Assembly: GCA_019918135.1 (NCBI GenBank)
Contig: WBZZ01000153.1
Location: forward strand, 1-64,000
From: Paulinella micropora
Taxonomy: Eukaryota; Cercozoa; Imbricatea; Euglyphida; Paulinellidae
DNA length: 64,000 nt
Direction of reading: 5' to 3'
Both the position numbers and the translations under genes were made by a program. The notes under the pieces are model-generated. The model saw nothing but the letters and a program-made list of their open reading frames with translations. It did not search any database and had not been told where the DNA came from. Shown piece by piece: positions 60,492 to 64,000 of the stretch (its first letter is position 1; each line of letters begins with the position of its first letter).

Positions 60492-61816
60492 ATGGACGGC
60501 GTTCTCCCCCCGACCGTGGGGGCCCACGTGTGGAGTCGTGTCGCGAGCTACCTAAAGCCGCCCGATTTGGCCTTGCTGGCGTGCGCCACGAGCGAACAGC
60601 GAAATCTGCAAGCCACCCCCGGCTTTTGGACCCGCTACTCTTGTCCAGGACTGGACTTGGACCAAGAGCTGCCGGCCAAGCTGCTGCAGCTCTGGGGGGC
60701 GGTCTGGAGCCGAGCGGGCGTGCCTATCCAGCGGGTCCGTGTCGACAAAACCAAGCTGTTCTCGCTGCCGCCTGAGCTGTGGTGTTTTCAGATCACAGAA
60801 CTAGACCTAGGGCTATCAGACCTGACTGAGGACATCGTCGACCAGCTGAACTCACTGTGCAACAAGGTACGGTCGTTGTCCCTTCGTCTCGAAAGCAGTT
60901 CGTACGTGTGGCGCCCTGGAGAGAGGAAACACACCGAAGACAGCTGACCACGCAGGGTGTACGGCGCCTGGGAAGCTTACACTCACCGGTGCAGGCGCTG
61001 ACCTGCCATGGTCTGCCAGAAGGGGTAGCCCTGGAATTATTTAGCCGACTCATCAAGGGGCTCCGGCGGCTGGCAATAACCGGCGCCTATGCTAATGTCT
61101 ACACTGGTTTCGACCAAGAGGAAATAGACGCTCGACTACGGGGGGGGCTGGCCTCTTTGGTAGAGAGACAAGCGGCGACCCTCGAGGAGCTGTCCCTAGC
61201 CCATAATTCGGATATAGATGCAACGCTGTGGCCGGTCCTGCAGCAGCTGTCGGAGCTGCGGCGGTTGGATCTGACAGGCTGTCATCGCTTGCTTGGCCTC
61301 GAAGGGCTGCGCCACCTGTCGGCGCTCAAGAACCTCGAGGAGCTGAGCTTGGGGGAGTGGCAATCACTGGAACCCGGCCACCTACGCGAGGTAGCCAAGT
61401 GCTGCCCCAGACTCCGGCGCCTGGACCTGTCAGGTGTCAGGCTTGATGACACCAAGTTAGCAGCCCTGTTGGAGGCCAAGAGCGTCCGGGAGAGCCTCCG
61501 GGAGCTCCACCTGTGCCGCAAGCCACTTCGTTCAGCGTCCCCCCTGCTCACGGCCCACGGCCTAGCGACCTTGGCACAACTGCCCCACCTGCGGGTGCTG
61601 AGCTTGGGGGTGAGCGACGGAGACCAAGTAGTGGAGTCACTCAGCAGGCTGACGTGGCTGGTAGACCTGCGGCTGTTCGCGGAACGGCTAAGCGTCGACG
61701 GCTTACTCCGGCTCCGGCAGGGGCTGCCTCGCCTCCAGTGGGACATGCCTTTATTGACTGATTGTGTGCTTCACGGAAGGACGACGAATCAGCAGCCTGC
61801 AGGACCAGCGCGCTAG
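60492..61816 (+). CDS. F-box/LRR protein (one frameshift)
   Basis: The ATG at 60,492 gives MDGVLPPTVGAHVWSRVASY, with the F-box core VWSRVASYLKPPDLALLACA. LRRs begin at QITELDLGLSDLTEDIVDQL. A shift at about 60,910-60,945 joins the second frame. It continues with regular LRRs: GLRRLAITGAYANVYTG, LEELSLAHNSDIDATLWPVL, LRRLDLTGCHRLLGLEGLRH, LEELSLGEWQSLEPGHLREV, LRVLSLGVSDGDQVVESLSR. The stop is at 61,816 and AATAAA at 61,846. The total is about 440 residues. The repeats are canonical, unlike the irregular ones of the 31-34 kb gene. It is probably an SCF ubiquitin-ligase substrate receptor. Confidence 0.72.
61750..61755 (-). terminator. Possible AATAAA for the minus-strand gene
   Basis: TTTATT lies 121 bp past the stop at 61,876, but inside the coding end of the convergent F-box/LRR gene, so transcripts would overlap. 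It could be chance. Confidence 0.3.
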
Positions 61817-61845
61817 TTCTACTTAGGCCAGGAACACTGTACTCG

Positions 61846-61851
61846 AATAAA
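61846..61851 (+). terminator. AATAAA poly(A) signal
   Basis: 30 bp after the F-box/LRR stop, in CTCGAATAAAGCG. Confidence 0.6.
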
Positions 61852-61875
61852 GCGTCCAGGAGGCACGATTTCTTG

Positions 61876-63840
61876 TTACACCAGCTGGTGAGGAGAGCGG
61901 GGTGCCCTTCGGACGACGGCGGGAACCGTTCGGAAAGGCCACAGGCAGTGTAGGCAACAAAGCAGCGCCGCCGCGTCGGCCGGCGAGATAGTGCCAGTCG
62001 TCACCGGCTGCCGCTGCCATGCGGGCTCGGCCGGGCACTTTTCTTGCAGGAACTGGGCTAGCACAGAAAGTACGCCCTCGCGTACCGACGGCCGCCCCTG
62101 GCCGGGGGCGGCCGGCCCGAACGCCGCTCGGATCAACAGAGATCCCGCTTCTCGCCAGCCGCGGAGCAACAGCGCGCGGGCCCGAACGGCGGCGTCGCTG
62201 GCGTCTCCGGCAACGCGCCGGCGTCGCCGGCCTCGCAGGCGGCGCCCAGAAAACGCTCTTCGGGGGTGGCCAGCAGAGGGGTGTCACTGGCGCCGCTACG
62301 CAGGCACTGGCACAGGTGGAGGCAGGCGTCGCGCAACATCTGGACGTCCTCCACGCAGGAGCTCACAGCGGTGGTCACGTGCTCAGTGACTTGGGCCGGT
62401 GTCTGGCCGCGTGGGTAAGGCCGGTCGCCTAGTACCAGCCGCCACAGGTTCGGGTCCCCGTGCGGGCCAGCTAAGAGTAACAGCCGTAGACCCCCTGGGC
62501 CTGAACGGTGCCGCAGACTGTATTGTACATAGTGGTAGCTACGGGCCTGTAAGAGGGTGTGCCAGGAGGAGGCCGTGTCAGGAGCCCGTGCCCGCAGCCA
62601 CTGGACGCAGCGCTCAAACTCCGGCTCAGACACCACCAGGCCGTAGTCAAGGAACAGGCCCAGCAGGAAGGCCAGCCGCCACGGCGAGCCCGACGGAAAA
62701 AGGGCCCCCTGAACCAACCAGAAATAGGCGGCGGCGACAGCCAGGTCGAGCCGCTCGCTGGCAGTCGACGCGGGCTCAGCCAGCCACGTAGTCCTGGCTT
62801 CCTTCTCGGTCCGGGTAGAGACCCCGCAGCGAGGAACTGTGGGACTGCAGCTGACGTCCAACGCGGGGGGCTTGACCACTTGCAAACGGAACCACGCAGG
62901 CAGAGCTTCCGCCCGCCACTCTATCCTCACCTGGCCGTGGTCTGGGCCCGCCGTGACCCCGGCTGCCAACAAAAAGCCCAATCGCCGGTAGCCAGCCACG
63001 GACAGGTGGCAGCACCAGTCTGCAGGCAAACCCTCCCAGTGCAATTCGTCGAGCCACGACCCCGACACTGTCAGCTGGGCGGGCCCCGGCCCCACCAGGG
63101 TACAGATCACGGGCGGGCTTTGCACGCTGTGGTTCTCTTCGGGGTTGATTGTTAGTTCACGGAGCAAAGGGCACGACTGGACAGTGGTCCTCGTCGCTCG
63201 CGGCAGCACCAGGCGCTCCAGCACCGGACAGCCAACGACCGACACGTGCTGGCAAAGCCCCGTTGCCAGGGCTGTGACCGTCCCCAGGCACGGGCAATCT
63301 GCGATGTTAAGTTGTAGCTGGCTCCCGGAGGGTCCGGCAGCCCCGTCGCGACGCGGCGCGTTGAGCACGAGACGGCCTACGTCACAGCGCAGCAGGTGGA
63401 AACTGGCGTCGGGGGGGAGCGTCAGCCCTGCGATCGACCGCCTTTCCTCCCGGAAAGAGGCATTCGCTAAAAACACTTTAGTAGCGTTGGTGGCGAAGAG
63501 GAAGAGCTCGGGGGGGGACAACCAACTGGTAAGGCCGTGCCGGACCGCCATCGAGGTGGACGGTTGTTACGTACTGCCATAGGTCTCTCAGGCCCGCGGA
63601 GTTGACCAAGCAAGCTAGCAGCTTTGACCAGCGCTTGGCGGCCCCCGGCCCAGAGGCATCCGCCTCGAACGAGAGGGCCAGGTTCGTTTTTTGTGACCTG
63701 CGTTGCCTCTGCCAGCTCTGCTCGAGCAGTGTCACTGTCGTTTGGAGACTAGCGTCGCCCCCTGGCTGCGACACGATTTGTTGTGCCTGGGCCCACAGAG
63801 ACAGGAAGTTCGAGGGAAAAGCGTCGGGGCGCTGGGACAT
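61876..63840 (-). CDS. LRR-like protein of unknown function (two frameshifts)
   Basis: The start at 63,840 gives MSQRPDAFPSNFLSLWAQAQ. A slip in the G8/C8 run at about 63,513 joins RPYQLVVPP to PELFLFATNATKVFLANASF. Irregular leucine-rich units follow (FHLLRCDVGRLVLNAP, LQLNIADCPCLGTVTALATG, LVLPRATRTTVQSCPLLREL, LSVAGYRRLGFLLAAGV), then a helical C-terminal half (RLDLAVAAAYFWLVQGALFP, CVQWLRARAPDTASSWHTLL). A second slip near 62,205-62,215 gives DASDAAVRARALLLRGWREA and a stop at 61,876. The total is about 650 residues. The N-terminal half resembles the 31-34 kb LRR protein in style. Function is unknown. Confidence 0.6.
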
Positions 63841-64000
63841 ACTACACAGGGGGGGGGAGCAGTACTACACGAGGGGAGCAGTCTGTCACACTTGGTCTCG
63901 GCGAGAGCTTTACTTGGTCCCAGCCCTTTTTTTTCCGTCCTCCACCTTGCACGATCTGTTCCAACCGGGGGAGGAGGTAGCGTCGGCTCTGCGTACAGGG
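63841..64000. other. Window edge, possible 3' end of another minus-strand gene
   Basis: The minus strand reads RRYLLPRLEQIVQGGGRKKK followed by GWDQVKL before running toward the next start. It could be the C-terminus of a gene outside the window. A G8 run is at about 63,850. Confidence 0.25.

Overview
The window looks like a piece of a eukaryotic nuclear genome, or of a nuclear DNA virus or episome, made of two very different halves. Bases 1 to about 27,020 are AT-rich and consist of decayed mobile elements. Bases about 27,020 to 64,000 are very GC-rich, gene-dense and use AATAAA/ATTAAA poly(A) signals. I cannot name the organism. Spliced-looking genes, F-box proteins, Sel1 repeats, Ty1/copia sequence and poly(A) signals argue for a eukaryotic (probably protist) nucleus or something transcribed in one.

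Region 1 (1-18.9 kb) is a Polinton-like virus (PLV) or related integrated element. On the minus strand it carries a virion-associated protein, the double-jelly-roll major capsid protein, the penton protein, an adenain-like cysteine protease, a coiled-coil protein, a small basic capsid-type protein, an A32/FtsK-like packaging ATPase, a small structural protein, a one-TM protein, a long S74-chaperone fibre and a protein-primed family-B DNA polymerase. A retroviral-type integrase and a secreted Cys-rich protein lie on the plus strand. Most genes have frameshifts or in-frame stops, while penton, protease and several small ORFs are intact. Four minus-strand gene junctions carry the same module: a 3'-end hairpin starting at the stop codon, then an ATTCTAAAATATC motif abutting the next ATG.

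Region 2 (18.9-27.0 kb) has a zinc-finger ORF, a small basic coiled-coil ORF, and a second, unrelated B-family polymerase that is cut after motif C and continues in frame into the integrase of a Ty1/copia element. The copia pol (integrase, RT, RNase H) is frameshifted, lacks gag, protease and the 5' LTR, and ends in a polypurine tract and a 3' LTR. The LTR abuts a 5'-truncated Sel1-repeat gene, where GC content jumps.

Region 3 (27.0-64 kb) holds about 13 genes on both strands: Sel1 protein, bHLH-like protein, three F-box proteins (two with leucine-rich-like repeats), a fourth LRR-like protein, a membrane protein with a 95-nt intron, a KilA-N/Bro-N-like protein with coiled coil, a RecD-type superfamily 1 helicase, a casein-kinase-1-like protein kinase, a very large secreted HYR-repeat glycoprotein with an internal inversion, and several proteins I do not recognise. 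Breaks here often sit in C or G homopolymers and may be sequencing errors, whereas breaks in region 1 usually do not. The block also has long C/G tracts, a 400-bp array of C-tracts alternating with GGCACACAAAAGTGTGCC-type hairpins, and a diverged partial copy of one gene's 5' end plus promoter. No viral capsid hallmark was recognised in region 3, so whether it is host, virus or plasmid stays open.
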